This document shows, in pieces, positions 1 through 11,333 of a stretch of 64,000 nt of DNA. Made by a program: the position numbers and the translations under genes. Each line of letters starts with the position of its first letter. The first letter of the stretch is position 1. This DNA comes from Rhodamnia argentea (taxonomy: Eukaryota; Streptophyta; Magnoliopsida; Myrtales; Myrtaceae): NCBI RefSeq assembly GCF_020921035.1, contig NC_063160.1, positions 14,597,095-14,661,094 of the forward strand, given 5' to 3'. The notes under the pieces were generated by a model. It had not been told where the DNA came from. It searched no databases and saw nothing but the letters and a program-made list of their open reading frames with translations.

Positions 1-669
1 TTTGATTACCACCTGGGAGCTCTCCAGCTTATTTTAGTAGATTCTTTTTGTAGTTGATTGGGCGGAGAAGAGAGCTTGATGGCAACCAAAAGATGTTTTG
101 AGTTCATGCCGCAATGCACTCGGCAATCTAAGTTCTGACACTGGTCGGTGGGAAAATTGGTTAAGAAAGGCTTTGGGGGGTTTATACTGTTTTTTTGGTT
201 AGGTTCTGATGAACACTTAAAGTTAATTTCATTAATGCAGCAGGATATGGGAAATCAGGTAGGAAAAACCCGGGGTTGGGAGGATTGTGCTAGATCTTTA
301 GTACCAAATGTCAAGCGTTTCTAGTGGAAGCTTATAGGAGGAAAATTATGTTCCTGTCTGAATCACCACCTCTTATTCTAGAGAATTTGGATATCTCAAG
401 TTTCAACTCATTCTTATATTCTGACATATCTATCTGGGTGATTGCTTTGGTCCTCATCTTCTTCATCTTTGATTTCATGTGATTTACTTGGAAATACATA
501 GAAAGCTCTACTTTGATAGCAGACCTGACAATTTGATGCTTTTCGTTATTTCATATAGCCAAACTGTTATAAGCTTTTGTTAACATGTTGTGGACCTCTA
601 AGGTTACAGTGTCTTTTACTCCATGCAGGTGGAACGTGAAACCATTTGACTGGTGATGAACCCACATTA
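1..669 (+). other. Upstream and 5' leader region of PIGH
   Basis: No coding gene is visible here. A pyrimidine tract ending in cag at about 628 looks like a 3' splice site just before the first coding exon, so this stretch probably holds a 5' UTR exon and intron of the PIGH gene. An in-frame TGA at 637-639 means the coding region must start downstream of it. Confidence 0.45.
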
Positions 670-2479
670 ATGGGAGAAAATTCATCTGCCCATGGAAAAT
701 ATACGTATTTCCATGACCAGAAGTATCCCCATGAAGCAATCGACGTCCACCACATTGAGGTCCGAAGTAACGGTGCAAAGGGTGTTTTTGTCTCTCTCCT
801 TGCTGCCACCATCGTGGGGAATGCGTTCTATCTTCTCCTCGTCAAGGTGCATCAGTGTCTAGTCAGTGTTTAGTTTAATTGGTGAAATGAAGTGCCCTTG
901 CTCTTAATGTATTGAACCTGAATGCCTTTTAATGCTGTAGTATTGGTTATAAGTCTGTTTGATTTTTTTTGTCTTTTTTTTGTTTTTTGAGACTCTTGGG
1001 TTTGAAATCAGACTTTCATTTAATCTTAGGTACTTTAAATCTTTAAAACTGCGTGCATACTTGCACTCGAAGTCACCTTATTTGTTCCAATTCTCTTTTT
1101 AGTTTGGTGGGAAACTCAAAAGGAGTCCTTTGGTTTTGCTTAAAGCCAAACCCGACACACCTATTGTAGATGACTGTAGTTTGCAACAAAGAGTTCTGCC
1201 ATCGTCTAATCAACCTATTATAGAAATATTTGAAGTTTAGAATGACTATTAGTATATCATAATTGTTCCAGTTCAGTCTAGTTGTTTTTATGTGGTATCA
1301 TACTGAAGATGGATCAGTAGACTCATGATGGTTGTTCTATATTGTTATATTTCTTCTTTTGTTCATGTGACAGGAGAAATCAGTTACTCTTATTTTCTCA
1401 AGCATCCTTTTGTGGGCATTTCTAAGAAAATTGTTGCTCGGGAAACCTGTTAAGAAAGGTCAGAGGAACCCTGGTCCTGTCTACTCTCATGTGGTCTTAT
1501 CGTATTGGTTTTGCATCTGACATCATTTTAATTGATAATTCAGAATCTGTGGTGATTATGCCAACTCTTGGAGTACAGCTTGAAACTGTCTATCTGAGGT
1601 ACTTCTGTTTCCTGTGTACTAATATGCAATTTAATTGTGGGTTACACGAAGAATTCGTTTCTAGCTGATGACTTGAGATCTCTACCTTCTGGTGTTATAT
1701 TGGATGGAAATAGTAGGTTCTAGATGCTTAACGTTTATGCTGGATCATATCAGGATTCGTGAAAATTATACGCTAGTTTAAGAGTACATGAAGTATGGTT
1801 CTAAAATGAGGAGGGTACATATGTTTGGTCGATTGTCGGAACTGAGATCAAGCAGTTACTCTGCATTTTCTCTCCTGGAAGGCTGGAACGGCAAGTGGCA
1901 GCCAATTCTTTTCATTCGTCCTCTCTTTGTGTGCGCACTTGTGAATCTAGGAATTGCGAAGAAGCATTGTCAGATCTTTAAATGCGTTGGCTGGTCATTT
2001 TGTTAAAACGGGACATATGTACCATTTAAGTACAATGTGTGCCATGTACTTATAAATTCATGTTTCAAACAGTGGCCGAATCATGCGTCAGTTTGTTCCC
2101 GTCAGCAAAATTTTAAAACCTGTGCTACAAGAATGCGTCACACCAGTCACTTGTTATTGGAGCCTGTCTTTGTTTTTGCGTGAGGAAGAAGAACTGACGC
2201 CCGTTTTCAAGGTATGACGGATCTCTTGATTGAAGTACGCAAAAAGGGCTTGAAGGAAATGGTGAATTTGTTTGGGCTTGGAGATACAATATTGATGGAT
2301 GGGTTGGAAAGATATTAGAGCCTTGTCCTTGTCATTTTCAGGAACTACGTCCACCATTGAAGATGCTAATCCCAGTATGGAAAGCACTTTGTGCTGCCAC
2401 TGGTGAAGTTAGCTCACATTCATACACAGAGGACGGCGGGGATGCTGATGAAGGAGGTCGATCTGAGATAAACCCGTGA
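670..2479 (+). CDS. PIGH: PIG-H subunit of GPI N-acetylglucosaminyltransferase
   Basis: Five exons join in phase: 670-846, 1374-1458, 1544-1598, 2073-2211 and 2342-2479, giving about 197 residues, close to the usual 190 for this family. PIG-H is a small subunit of the ER-membrane complex that moves GlcNAc from UDP-GlcNAc to phosphatidylinositol, the first step of GPI-anchor synthesis. The N-terminal part carries KYTYFHDQ and AIDVHHIEVR. A membrane hairpin spans about residues 38-85 (FVSLLAATIVGNAFYLLLV, then TLIFSSILLWAFL). The C-terminal half has the conserved ESVVIMPTLGVQLETVYLSG and VPVSKILKPVLQECVTPVTC blocks. I chose ATG 670 because an in-frame stop lies upstream. All introns are GT-AG. 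The family call rests on remembered conserved blocks; exon borders are read directly. Confidence 0.88.
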
Positions 2480-3196
2480 TGTGATTGGGCCATTTCTTTT
2501 GAAATACAGAAGCCACTCGATCCATCGCCTTAAAAGAAAGTCACGCCACAGTGACCCTGTCCAATTTGGCCGATTGAACTGTTACTTTCACTGCTTGAGA
2601 TGTTCTTCGGCGCAACTGCCATCGAAGTGGTTGCTTCCATGTCTCATCGCACCCGCTTATATGTGTGTGGATGTATTTGGCATATACGTGTGATAAACCA
2701 CGATCAAATCTTGTCGAAGTCTTGGTGGATGATGCCATGGGAAACCAATCGGAAGTTGAAGGTGGAACTGATGAAAATTCGATTTGTTTCCCGTGCGTGG
2801 ATTGAGAAGCTTGTGGCTGATCAAACCCCGAACTCTTGGTTTGGGCATGCGAAGAGTAAAAGATTGCCGGGTTGAACTCATTCGAACTGGGTCCTTGATT
2901 CAACGATATGCGAGCATCAAGAACACGAGTCTACGTGCATATAAGTTCTACGTGCACATAGGTCCGGACTTACCTTCGGAACATTATCACTATCACGGTG
3001 GCCGTTGCTCTGTGATGCGGCCATTGTTAGAACAACCATGAACATTTGATACATAAAGTGAACGGGGAGGGACATGGGTTGCTCGGTCTGGGCTAATGTT
3101 AATTCATGAAGTTTGCCTACTTGTACACGTGAATAGCGACACACACCCGCGAACCGCGAGGCCAGCAGCTCTTTCCTCTTGCAGTAGAGAAAAAAA
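2480..3196. other. PIGH 3' flank, no recognised gene
   Basis: Short frames are open on both strands (for example minus 2541-2903 and plus 2600-2875), but none matches a family I know. The first few hundred bases are probably 3' UTR of PIGH. I see no further structure. Confidence 0.35.
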
Positions 3197-3387
3197 AATT
3201 AGTAAAGTTTACGAATGTTCATAAAGGAACATATAACCTATTTTAAATTTCTTGTGGGTTTTCTGTTTCTCATTTTTTATCATTTGTTACCTACGACGAC
3301 ATTGGCAATAGAGAAAAAAAAAAGAAATACAGAAAATTAAAAATAGGCTATATGTTTCTTTATGAACATCTGTGAACTTTACTAATT
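3197..3387. repeat. Foldback MITE-like element
   Basis: The left arm beginning AATTAGTAAAGTTTACGAAT at 3197 is nearly the reverse complement of the right arm ending at 3387. The match runs for about 55 bases, including GTTCATAAAG and the CCTATTTT block, with a handful of substitutions. Pyrimidine-rich sequence between the arms is also partly palindromic, so the whole 190 bp could fold into one hairpin. This is the shape of a foldback or MITE element. The superfamily is not clear and I could not define a target-site duplication. Confidence 0.7.
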
Positions 3388-4518
3388 ATATCTATATATA
3401 TTTATATTTATATACGTCGGCGACCTTCGTTAATGTAATCCATTTAATTAGAAAACCGAGGGGTCCAATCGGGAATTGAGGAAAATGTGGCCTATCAGAT
3501 TATGAACGGGGTACTGATAATTAAGTGAAATTTACTATAGTGAGTAATGCTTGGTTACCCATGGTAGACGAAATAAAAAATTTAACGCGCGCAACGTGGG
3601 CTTGCGATGAAGAGAAAGCGATCATTTTCGTGCAAATTATTTAAAAATGCGGCTGCTGTTCGACGTAAATATAAATTAATTTCCCAATTGCTCCCAATTT
3701 TTCCACGTTGAGTTAATTACCCTGCTAGTCGCAGAAGCACCTAACCTTCTACTAACTTGTGGGTACACCCATCTTTCGGATTTCAGTGTTGTGGACCCTA
3801 ATTATCAGGAGCATCGACCTTATTTCTTTTCTTTTTTTTGGCCTTTTCTTGTTCATAACTATTTCAAAAGGAAGATTAACCCCGACTGATGGAGACCAAA
3901 AAAAGAAAAAAAATCGATGCGATATTGAACACGTGGAGAATTAAATTGTAATATATCTGGATTTCACATTCAATTCACGTGACCAATTTGTAGGTTAGGA
4001 TATGTAAATCCCACGTTGGACAAAAAAATTTAAAAAGGCGAAAAAAAAAAAGTTTTTCGAAAATTTAAAAATCGAAGCTCCTAAGATTGATGTAAGAGAC
4101 GTAAGAAAATGTGGAGAGCAGCCACGGCGCCGCCTTTTGCATTCATGAAGGGAATTCCGAATCTCCACGGCGAACGAACAAGAAAACTTGGAGGACAACG
4201 GTCTAGGGCCATGAGGGAAATAACCTCGTAACGCGGAAAAAAAAAATTTATACCTTTATCGTTACGAGCGCCTTAATTAACAAACGTCTTCGAAATATTT
4301 GTTAGATTTATTTGGGTTAGCATAATTCAGATTGTACACGACACGACGACAATTTGTACATTAAAAACTCTAAACATTTCGTTAAATTGATTGCTTAACA
4401 AGTTTGATAAAATTCATTTTATAATGAACAAGGTAAGAGTGGAATAGCCCTGCCATACGAATATGAATGGATTAACTATTTACTACTGTGGTTTGCATAA
4501 CGGAATAATTCCAAGATT
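3388..4518. other. AT-rich intergenic DNA
   Basis: I see no coding gene. Short poly-A and poly-T runs are common. Frames at 3759-3944 (+) and 3995-4198 (-) are low-complexity and unsupported. Confidence 0.35.
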
Positions 4519-4760
4519 ATGACTTCGTTTTTTTTTTTTTGTAAAAATAAATGATTTGAAAAATATTTTTTTAAAAAAGGCCTCATAAAATAATTAGCCG
4601 ACGAAAAAATATTCTCATCATCTACAATGATTTATATCTAAATATTTTTATGGATGATGGAAATATTTTTAATTTATTCGTTTTTGTGAGTGATACAAGC
4701 GATCATTTTTTTGAAAAATGTATTTTTTAAATTATTTTTTTCAATAAACAAACGGAGCCT
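4519..4760. mobile_element. MITE family A, copy 1
   Basis: The right end reads, on the minus strand, GGCTCCGTTTGTTTATTG, followed about 40 bases later by GATCGCTTGTATCACTC. The same two blocks occur in a copy at 37784-38041 and, more weakly, at 41497-41732. The left end (about 4519) is a decayed inverted version with a run of T. At about 240 bp, with no coding capacity and long terminal inverted repeats, it fits a non-autonomous DNA transposon. Confidence 0.65.
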
Positions 4761-5690
4761 GTGTCCTTGTTTGGTTTACTTTTATTGCACTAGAAATTAT
4801 TTTTTTTTATCGGACACTGGAAATAAGTTGAGAATTAAAAGAATTCATATCTTTGATGAGATATAAACAAAATGTGATTTCTTGTCTTATTACATCGTTG
4901 AAATTCATGTGGTACGTTATTACAATATTTCTGATTTCTATATAACAATTGTGCTATTATAATTGTATAATTAAGTTTTATTTCCCAAGATTGTGTAAAT
5001 TTTTCTAATAGTGTTGGTTCCTTAATGTAGTTAGAGGTGTAATTTATAAATTTTACTTATGTGATTAATCTTTGTTATATTGAAAAATTAGTAGTTTTGC
5101 TACTGAAATATTAATAATGATCTATTCAAGGAATTAGGGATGCCAGTCAATTCATGTTGCTACTGGTTATACTTAAACTATCTCTAATTAGAATCATCAC
5201 TGTAAAATAAGCTTTAATTACGAGTATATGCTATAATTAAATTAGACAATTAATTTAGTTGCTAGCTATAATTACTTATTATCATAAAAAATAGAAAATG
5301 ATACTTTGTTATTTGTATTTGTGCATTAAAAATCATATATGTTGATAGACTACATTAAAAATTTTCATTATTCATTATAATAAAATTAATTATCACAAGG
5401 TTTACATTAACAGATAATGAAAATTTAAGAAAACTTTATATTATTGAATAGTATATACTGAAACTATTTATAAGTTAGACTCATAACGATGAATCTACTG
5501 TACAATTAAATTAGTTTGTTAATTTAATTTTTAGTTTTAATTAATTAGCATGATAAAAATATTTTTTTTTTACAATATTGGAATGTTCTATCAAGAAACA
5601 AGCAAATATGAATATACAATGAGCATAAATTAATGTTTTATTAGTTTTAATGTACTTTAAATATATTCGATTAGTAAAAATGCAAGGTCA
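4761..5690. other. Very AT-rich intergenic stretch
   Basis: About 900 bases are dominated by A and T with many ATTA and TAAT steps. There is no open frame of note. The composition resembles a scaffold or matrix attachment region or old decayed transposon sequence, but nothing specific can be assigned. Confidence 0.35.
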
Positions 5691-5699
5691 TTTGTGGAA

Positions 5700-6045
5700 T
5701 ATTTAGTTTGCAATCTGTCGGCCGTCATGTGCTGGCCGCCAATCACCTGCCATTGGTCTCCTATCCCCGACTTGAGTTCGTCCTTCGTCGTTTGCCATTC
5801 ACCATCTACCCATCGCTGGTCTCCGTTCGCTCATCGTTGTCCGAGGCCTAGCGGCCGGCATCCGTAGAAATGTTATACTGTTATCAAAAGAATTCTTTGA
5901 ACACAAATTTTGTGTCGTTATCAAACGTGTGTCTCTGCTTAGAAACTTGTCTAATGTATAAAAATAGAAAATTCTATTTTTAGCCGTAAATAAAGCTCGG
6001 GAAGAGAATGGTTGTCATTCATGCCCTTAGTAACATGAAAATGTT
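5700..6045. mobile_element. Decayed TIR element, relative of the 62.7 kb element
   Basis: A GC-rich block with repeated GGCCG, CATCG and GTCTCC words (5715-5865) is followed by A/T DNA with AAAATAGAAAATTCTATTTT and an end reading AATGGTTGTCATTCATGCCC. The right end of the element at 62669-63582 reads AATGATTATCATTCGCGTCC after similar sequence. The left inverted repeat is not visible here, so this looks like a truncated copy. Confidence 0.45.
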
Positions 6046-6329
6046 GTCAACACTCAACAATACCTACTATGGACTCTTATCCATTGTGGTAGTCCTTTCA
6101 ATTGCGGGTATGATCAACGAGCAAAGTCGCCATTAAGTGTTCGGCGGCTATGAGCACCGAAGTCAAGCTTCCATTCATTGAGCAGCCAAAATTGAGCGCC
6201 GCGAAGTGATGCATTTTAGTTCGCGCAATTCAAGATTGGCTCCCACATAGTTCTATCAAAGGTAATATGAGCAAGAGTGTCTACTTATTGATTATTTGTT
6301 TCTTCATCACTTGTCAAATGCGGTGATGA

Positions 6330-6720
6330 TGTGAATTATTAAGGTTCGGCTTAGACGAACGTCATGTCTTAAATCCGGTTCAATGGCTCCACATCTCTTG
6401 TTTGGTATAAGGTATGGCTTACATGACGTTTGGTCATAGATTTCAACAAAAAACCGCACACGTCATGTGCAACATATGTAAGCTGGATACTCCAACTCGA
6501 TGGGAGTGTTGAAATATAGTTATGAATATTAGAGAATTTCCTATTGAAAAATATGTTTAGAGATATTATTCGATGTTTTGTTATTTTTTAAGTTAGTTAA
6601 TCTTGTTGTTACATTGTTATTTTCTTCCTATGTGTATCGTTCGAATGCAAACGGTCATTTCCTAATAAAGCGTAAAGTGAAGTCAATTAAGTTAATATGC
6701 GGTTTTTGTTGATTCGCTCT
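6330..6720. mobile_element. LTR-retrotransposon fossil fragment (possible)
   Basis: The sequence CTCGATGGGAG followed by TGTTGAAATATAG at about 6508 looks like a purine-rich tract leading into the start of an LTR. It is followed by a T-rich stretch of LTR type. I see no internal coding region. It is best read as an old, broken fragment, probably Copia-like. Confidence 0.3.
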
Positions 6721-6847
6721 CCCTCTCTCTTCAAGATCCTACAATATTTACGAATTGTTATTCGCGTCTAATTAGCCCGTAATTAGAACCTGTCCAATTA
6801 GCCCATAAATAGAACAGCTACCTTGTACGACACATTAGCAAAAATTA

Positions 6848-7045
6848 TTTTCCTTCTATTCTTTTTGTTGTCCAATTTTTTTTTTTTATTTTGGTAAATT
6901 TCTGGCAGTCACAAACTGAAATTAGGAAAATTGGGAAAAAAAATGAAAGACAGAAAATTCTTTTCCTTTTATTCTTTTTTTTTGTCTTTTTTTTTTTTTG
7001 GTAAAATTTCTAACAGTTACAAACTGAAATTAGGAAAAGAGAAAA
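6848..7045. repeat. Tandem duplication of ~113 bp
   Basis: The block TTTTCCTTCTATTCTTTTT (6848) and TTTTCCTTTTATTCTTTTTT (6961) each lead through a T-run into GGTAAA, then a segment around CAGTCACAAACTGAAATTAG (CAGTTACAAACTGAAATTAG in the second copy). Two adjacent copies with a period of about 113 bases lie just upstream of the leader of the gene that starts at 7922. Confidence 0.75.
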
Positions 7046-7326
7046 GAAAAGGAAATACAGAAACCCAAGCAAGCCAACCCAACCCCACAAAAATTGAATA
7101 ACACAACAAAAACAAATGGGAAGATCTCCATCTCTCTCCACACACGACCTGGATTTCTCCCACCACCTCCTCAGAAAACCCTAATTTCACCTCTCCTCCT
7201 GTAGTATTCCCTCCCTCTCTGTCTCTGTCTCTCTGTCTCTCTTCTCTCTTGAATCTCCGAAAGATGTAGAAATTCAGAATTGGGTACGTCAAAGTCCAAG
7301 GCTTTTCTGCTCTCCGCACTCATCTG

Positions 7327-7840
7327 GTAAAATATGTTTTTTGCTTCTTCTCTTTTCACGTGTTTGTAGATTAGATTTGGAAATTTTTTTTATTGAATCG
7401 AGCTTCTGGGTTTTTTTTTTTTTATTAGCATTGAGTTTGATCGAATTACTTGTTTTTGATGCGTTGTATTCGCTGCTCCAGCAATTTGTCAGCTTGACGT
7501 TACATGGAGCTTGTTATTTCATTTCTTTTGCTGCATGTTTGGTTTGGAACTGTGCTGGTGTCTGTGGCGACGATCTTATTGATTAGAGGATGGTACGATG
7601 ATGCTGGAGGGGAATTGAGGTGTTGGGTTTTCCGTTTTGGCCCTTTAGTTTTTAACAAAAGAGTAAACGAAGAGAGCATCAATTTATGGAAATGCAATCC
7701 TGATCAATGCTCTGGTTGATCTGAACCGGTTTTCCGTTGAAAACTTCGGCCTATGTTCAGATATGAAAAATCAGATTTGTAGGTTCTGTTTCTTCCTGAG
7801 ATAATGGACTTAGACATGGTCTTGTTTTTCTGTTTTCCAG
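7327..7840 (+). other. 5' UTR intron of the 7922-8980 gene
   Basis: The donor CATCTG|GTAAAATATG lies at 7327. The acceptor is a strong pyrimidine tract ending TTTTCCAG at 7840. Upstream, 7080-7326 has the CT-rich look of a plant 5' leader. Short frames inside the intron are not supported. A leader intron of about 500 bp is common for housekeeping plant genes. Confidence 0.6.
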
Positions 7841-7921
7841 AGCGAACGTAGATGGATTTGCATGTTGTGCTGGTTGAAGAATCGTTCCCGTCGATGAGCT
7901 GAAGCATCTGATCGTAAGGGT

Positions 7922-8980
7922 ATGATGGAGGCTAATCTATGCGATGTCAATCACTTGGATGCCGATGTGCTTTTGCCTCCAAGGAAGCGTCTGCTCGCAG
8001 GACTGAAGAGACAGAATTGCGAGAGCGATTGTGCTTCTCATGCCTCCTGCTTTGCCTCGTCGTCGTCATCTTCAACGTCGAGTGTATTTGATGCTCACCT
8101 GAATAATTTGTTGTGTGCTCATACCGGTGATTCTGACCTTTCGCCTGAACAAATTGTGGAGGCATCAAAATCAGCAGCTGCAGCTAAAGCTAAAGCTGCA
8201 AAGGCTGCGAGAGCTGCAGCGGAAGAGAAGGCCGCCATTGCAGCGAAGGCAGTGGCGGCTGCCAAAAGCGCATTGGATTTGGTTGCTTCTTTTCCAGAAG
8301 AAGTGGGCAATAAGGACAGGACTCTAAGAAGGAATAAGCTGCAGAAGCATGTTCCAGTTCACTCTTTGTACAGAAATCAGAGGGCTGTTGAAAGTTGTGG
8401 GGAAGATGAAGAACTCGCACGAAAGCTGCATCGAGCTATAAATAGCTCTCCTAGGATTTCAAAGAACTCATCGAGCTCTGACTCTAAGGGTCAGAGGAAG
8501 AGACCCAGAATCTTGCCTAATCTAGATGAGGCTGGGGTTCCAAATGCAGGTGTAGCACCAGGGGAGATTTCACCCAAGTGCAACGGACATGCCGTAATGG
8601 GCGAGATAGATTCCGAGGGATCTACATATGAGGTGAATGTAAATAAGGTGGATGAAAACTGGGAATGCAGTTGGTCAAAAGAGAGAGTTTGGGATGATGG
8701 GTGCAATACCGGTAAAAAGAGGGGAAGAGTGAAGTTAAAGAAGTTGCCTTTGAGCATCTGTACCTCTAAAGATCAGGCAAACCCAAAGGATGAGTCAAAC
8801 AGTAGACGCTCGCCATCGAGTGAACAGATTACGGGCAAGCCTGTTGCTGGCAATGTGCCTTTGTTTACTGTAGAACCTTCTAAAGACGGTGGGAGACCGT
8901 TTGAGGCCACTCCAATTTGGAAGTGCCAGGAGTATAAGGCTCCCGCCTGTGTCAAACAAAATAAGGTCGTGCAATCATAA
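7922..8980 (+). CDS. Conserved plant protein of unknown function
   Basis: A single coding exon gives 352 residues, MMEANLCDVNHLDAD onwards. The N-terminus has LLPPRKRLLAGLKRQ, a block I associate with a plant-specific family. A serine tract follows (about residues 45-56). Next comes an alanine/lysine-rich helix of about 45 residues (about 81-118) that is likely a coiled coil or single alpha-helix. The rest is polar and probably disordered, with basic clusters such as RKRPR and KKRGRVKLKKL that look like nuclear localisation signals. No catalytic motif is visible. Because it sits between SRPK and PIGH, it may correspond to the At4g35510/At2g17540 family (order recalled from memory, not checked). 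Start: two ATGs in a row at 7922 and 7925, just after a leader intron. Function unknown. Confidence 0.8.
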   Translation: MMEANLCDVNHLDADVLLPPRKRLLAGLKRQNCESDCASHASCFASSSSSSTSSVFDAHLNNLLCAHTGDSDLSPEQIVEASKSAAAAKAKAAKAARAAAEEKAAIAAKAVAAAKSALDLVASFPEEVGNKDRTLRRNKLQKHVPVHSLYRNQRAVESCGEDEELARKLHRAINSSPRISKNSSSSDSKGQRKRPRILPNLDEAGVPNAGVAPGEISPKCNGHAVMGEIDSEGSTYEVNVNKVDENWECSWSKERVWDDGCNTGKKRGRVKLKKLPLSICTSKDQANPKDESNSRRSPSSEQITGKPVAGNVPLFTVEPSKDGGRPFEATPIWKCQEYKAPACVKQNKVVQS

Positions 8981-10766
8981 TGTATGAATAAGGAAATTTT
9001 GTTTGTGACCGTTATGATAAGAGTTGATAGCTGAAATAGGGGTCCTGATTTTCGTTTGAGAGAACGGCCTTTATTGGATTTTTTGACCTTCTTTTTTGCT
9101 GCTTTCCCTTTGTTTGTAATCCATTGAACAGATGCATGTATATTACTATTTGTATGTTCGTTTGCTTGAATCCTGGCTCTGCATTGCCTATCTCCTGTGT
9201 TCTGCTTGAGGTTTTGAAGAGGAGAAGGATGTAATGTAATGTCATTTTACACAGAACATCTTGTCCTGCCAAAGGATAAAGTTTGAGGTTGTCGTGGCTC
9301 GATCTCATTAATTTTTCCCAGCGAGTATCTCATCTGTGCGGTGTGGTTGCAGCTTGTACATACGGTCTCTGCCTCTGCCATGCATATTGCGTTCCTGGCA
9401 CATGACATTGTTTCTGATGAAGACACCTTCCTATATTTTTCATCTGGTAAACTGTGAATGGGACATGAAATGGCCATGAAGGTTTCTGTCAGCATTCTTG
9501 AATGTTATAAATGGCTGTGAGATGGGCTGCTCCAATCGTCGGCTTCCTTCAATTGACTGGTGAGGATTTGGTAGTCTCCAAGTCCAAAGCGTTGCTTTAC
9601 TTGCATGGCATTCCGAAACTTTTGCTGAGTACATTACCTGGATGATAATCTTTGGTTGGTTCACCTTTCCCCCTTTTTCTTCTCTCCCTTTGTTTTAGGT
9701 TGGACCGACCCATGTTTAAAAGGTCATTAATGTTGGAAATGCACGCTTGCATTTTGAGCATGTCTTTGTAATTGATTTCACTCATCACAACATCTCTTTG
9801 CGCTTTTGGAGGGTCATCAAAGGCCAGAAGCGAGAGATGCTCGCTTCTGATTTTGAACATGGTTTTCGCAGAAGCGCGGGGCGACCCCGCTAACCAACGG
9901 CACGACTAAAAAGTTCGCAGAAATGTTTTTTCCGACCGTAACCGATCAGTCACATTGTTCGCGTGGCATATATCTTAATCCGACTTTGTGTTTGAGCTTC
10001 AAAAACTTCACAAATAGTTTGACCAAACTCGTACCTATGATATTGGGTAACTCAGCTGAGCCTGCCTACTCTGCTGAATCTCCTTATGATTCCCTTCTTT
10101 AATCTTCTCAAAAGTGATAATGCTTTACTTGAATTTGCGGTTAGTGCTCTGTGTTTTTTTTCGTTTGGGGGTTCTTTGGCACATGTGAAAAGCATACTAC
10201 CGCAACTTTTCTTTTCTACCCTTTTTTAAGTGACAATGCCCCAATTCTCAAAGCTAATCTCGAGCGGTTGCTTGTTCAGCGGAATTCGAATTTGAATTCG
10301 AGTCACAGCACTTGGGTATTCTCTCGGGGCTACCCATTTTCGACAATTACCCGTTGTTCAAGTGAAGAGGGCCGTCGTATTTCGGTGAGGATCAGTTGGG
10401 GTTGTCAAAAACTCTTTTTAACGGAAGAGAAAATGTGACTCCCATCTCAAACGCTCACTTTCACATACGGGTGGAAGCGAATTGAAGACGAGCGTTGTGC
10501 GTCCATGTCTGGATTAGCTAACAAAAGACAAGACAGGCCACTTGGGACCAAGCAAAAAGGAAAAGGGGGAAGCTGCCTTCTATTCAATTACTCCAAAACA
10601 AATCGCACTCTCTCGGTAGATGATGACATAGCCCACCTAATACCTTCTGCTTCTGTCACTTTCTTCTGTCCTACAGCCATTTAAAAGGGAGGAAAAAAAA
10701 AGGAGTGAGCTTCAAGACTTGGGATTTTCTACGCAAAAATTAAAAATTTGACAAAGAGAGGCTGGT
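8981..10766. other. 3' flank and intergenic DNA
   Basis: About 8981-9250 is probably the 3' UTR of the preceding gene. Frames at 9012-9860 (-) and 10151-10438 (+) show no recognisable family. I see nothing else to annotate. Confidence 0.35.
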
Positions 10767-11333
10767 CTCACGGCCCAATAAAATCCTAGTAGAACGATGC
10801 GCCATTACATGACCGATTGGCCAGGCTATAATGCATGCCACGGATCAGACCGTGGACAGGGCATGATACAGGCCACGAACCAAGCCAGGAACCAAGATGC
10901 TGACCGTGTGATCCAGATGAACCGGTTCACGATCCGGCGCATGGCCAGCCACGATCCCTGGACGATACTAGTCAGCCCAAGAGTCATCCAAGAGAGAAAC
11001 AAAGAGTCTCAAGCCATAGAAGACGAAACATAGAGATCCAAATAAAGTAAGAAAAGGAGAACGTAAAAAGGAAAAGACAAAATTGGGAAAGCAAGGAGTC
11101 ACCCGAATGAGTCTCTTCATATAAATAAAGATATTCCCCCTTAATCACCTTGTATACAAAACATTGAGCAATATACTCTCATTCTCTCCCACAAACACCC
11201 CCCCCTCTCTCTCTCTTCTAAGTGGTTAGTGAGCGTGAGTGATGATCTTGGGCAAGGCTTGGCTTAGCCGATCCATTGATCCCGCAAGCCTAAGTCGCCG
11301 CATGGGATTCGACCAAGCACCGGTCCGTGACAC
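10767..11333 (+). mobile_element. LTR-retrotransposon fossil, probable solo LTR
   Basis: The stretch begins TCTCACGGCCCAATAAAATC and ends ACCGGTCCGTGACA, which are imperfect inverted ends of the TGTCACGG type. Within it lie a TATA-like TATAAATAAAG (about 11121), a CT-rich leader, and a GC-rich tail with AAGCCTAAGTCGCCGCATGG, all typical of a Gypsy-type LTR. No internal gag-pol region flanks it. It looks like an old solo LTR of about 570 bp. Confidence 0.5.

Noticed and set aside
646-669. Extended start of PIGH exon 1 at TTG 646
   Set aside because: TTG is not a normal plant start and an in-frame TGA lies three codons before it; ATG 670 fits the family.
2541-2903. 120-residue minus-strand frame behind PIGH
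   Set aside because: No recognisable family and it overlaps the likely PIGH 3' UTR.
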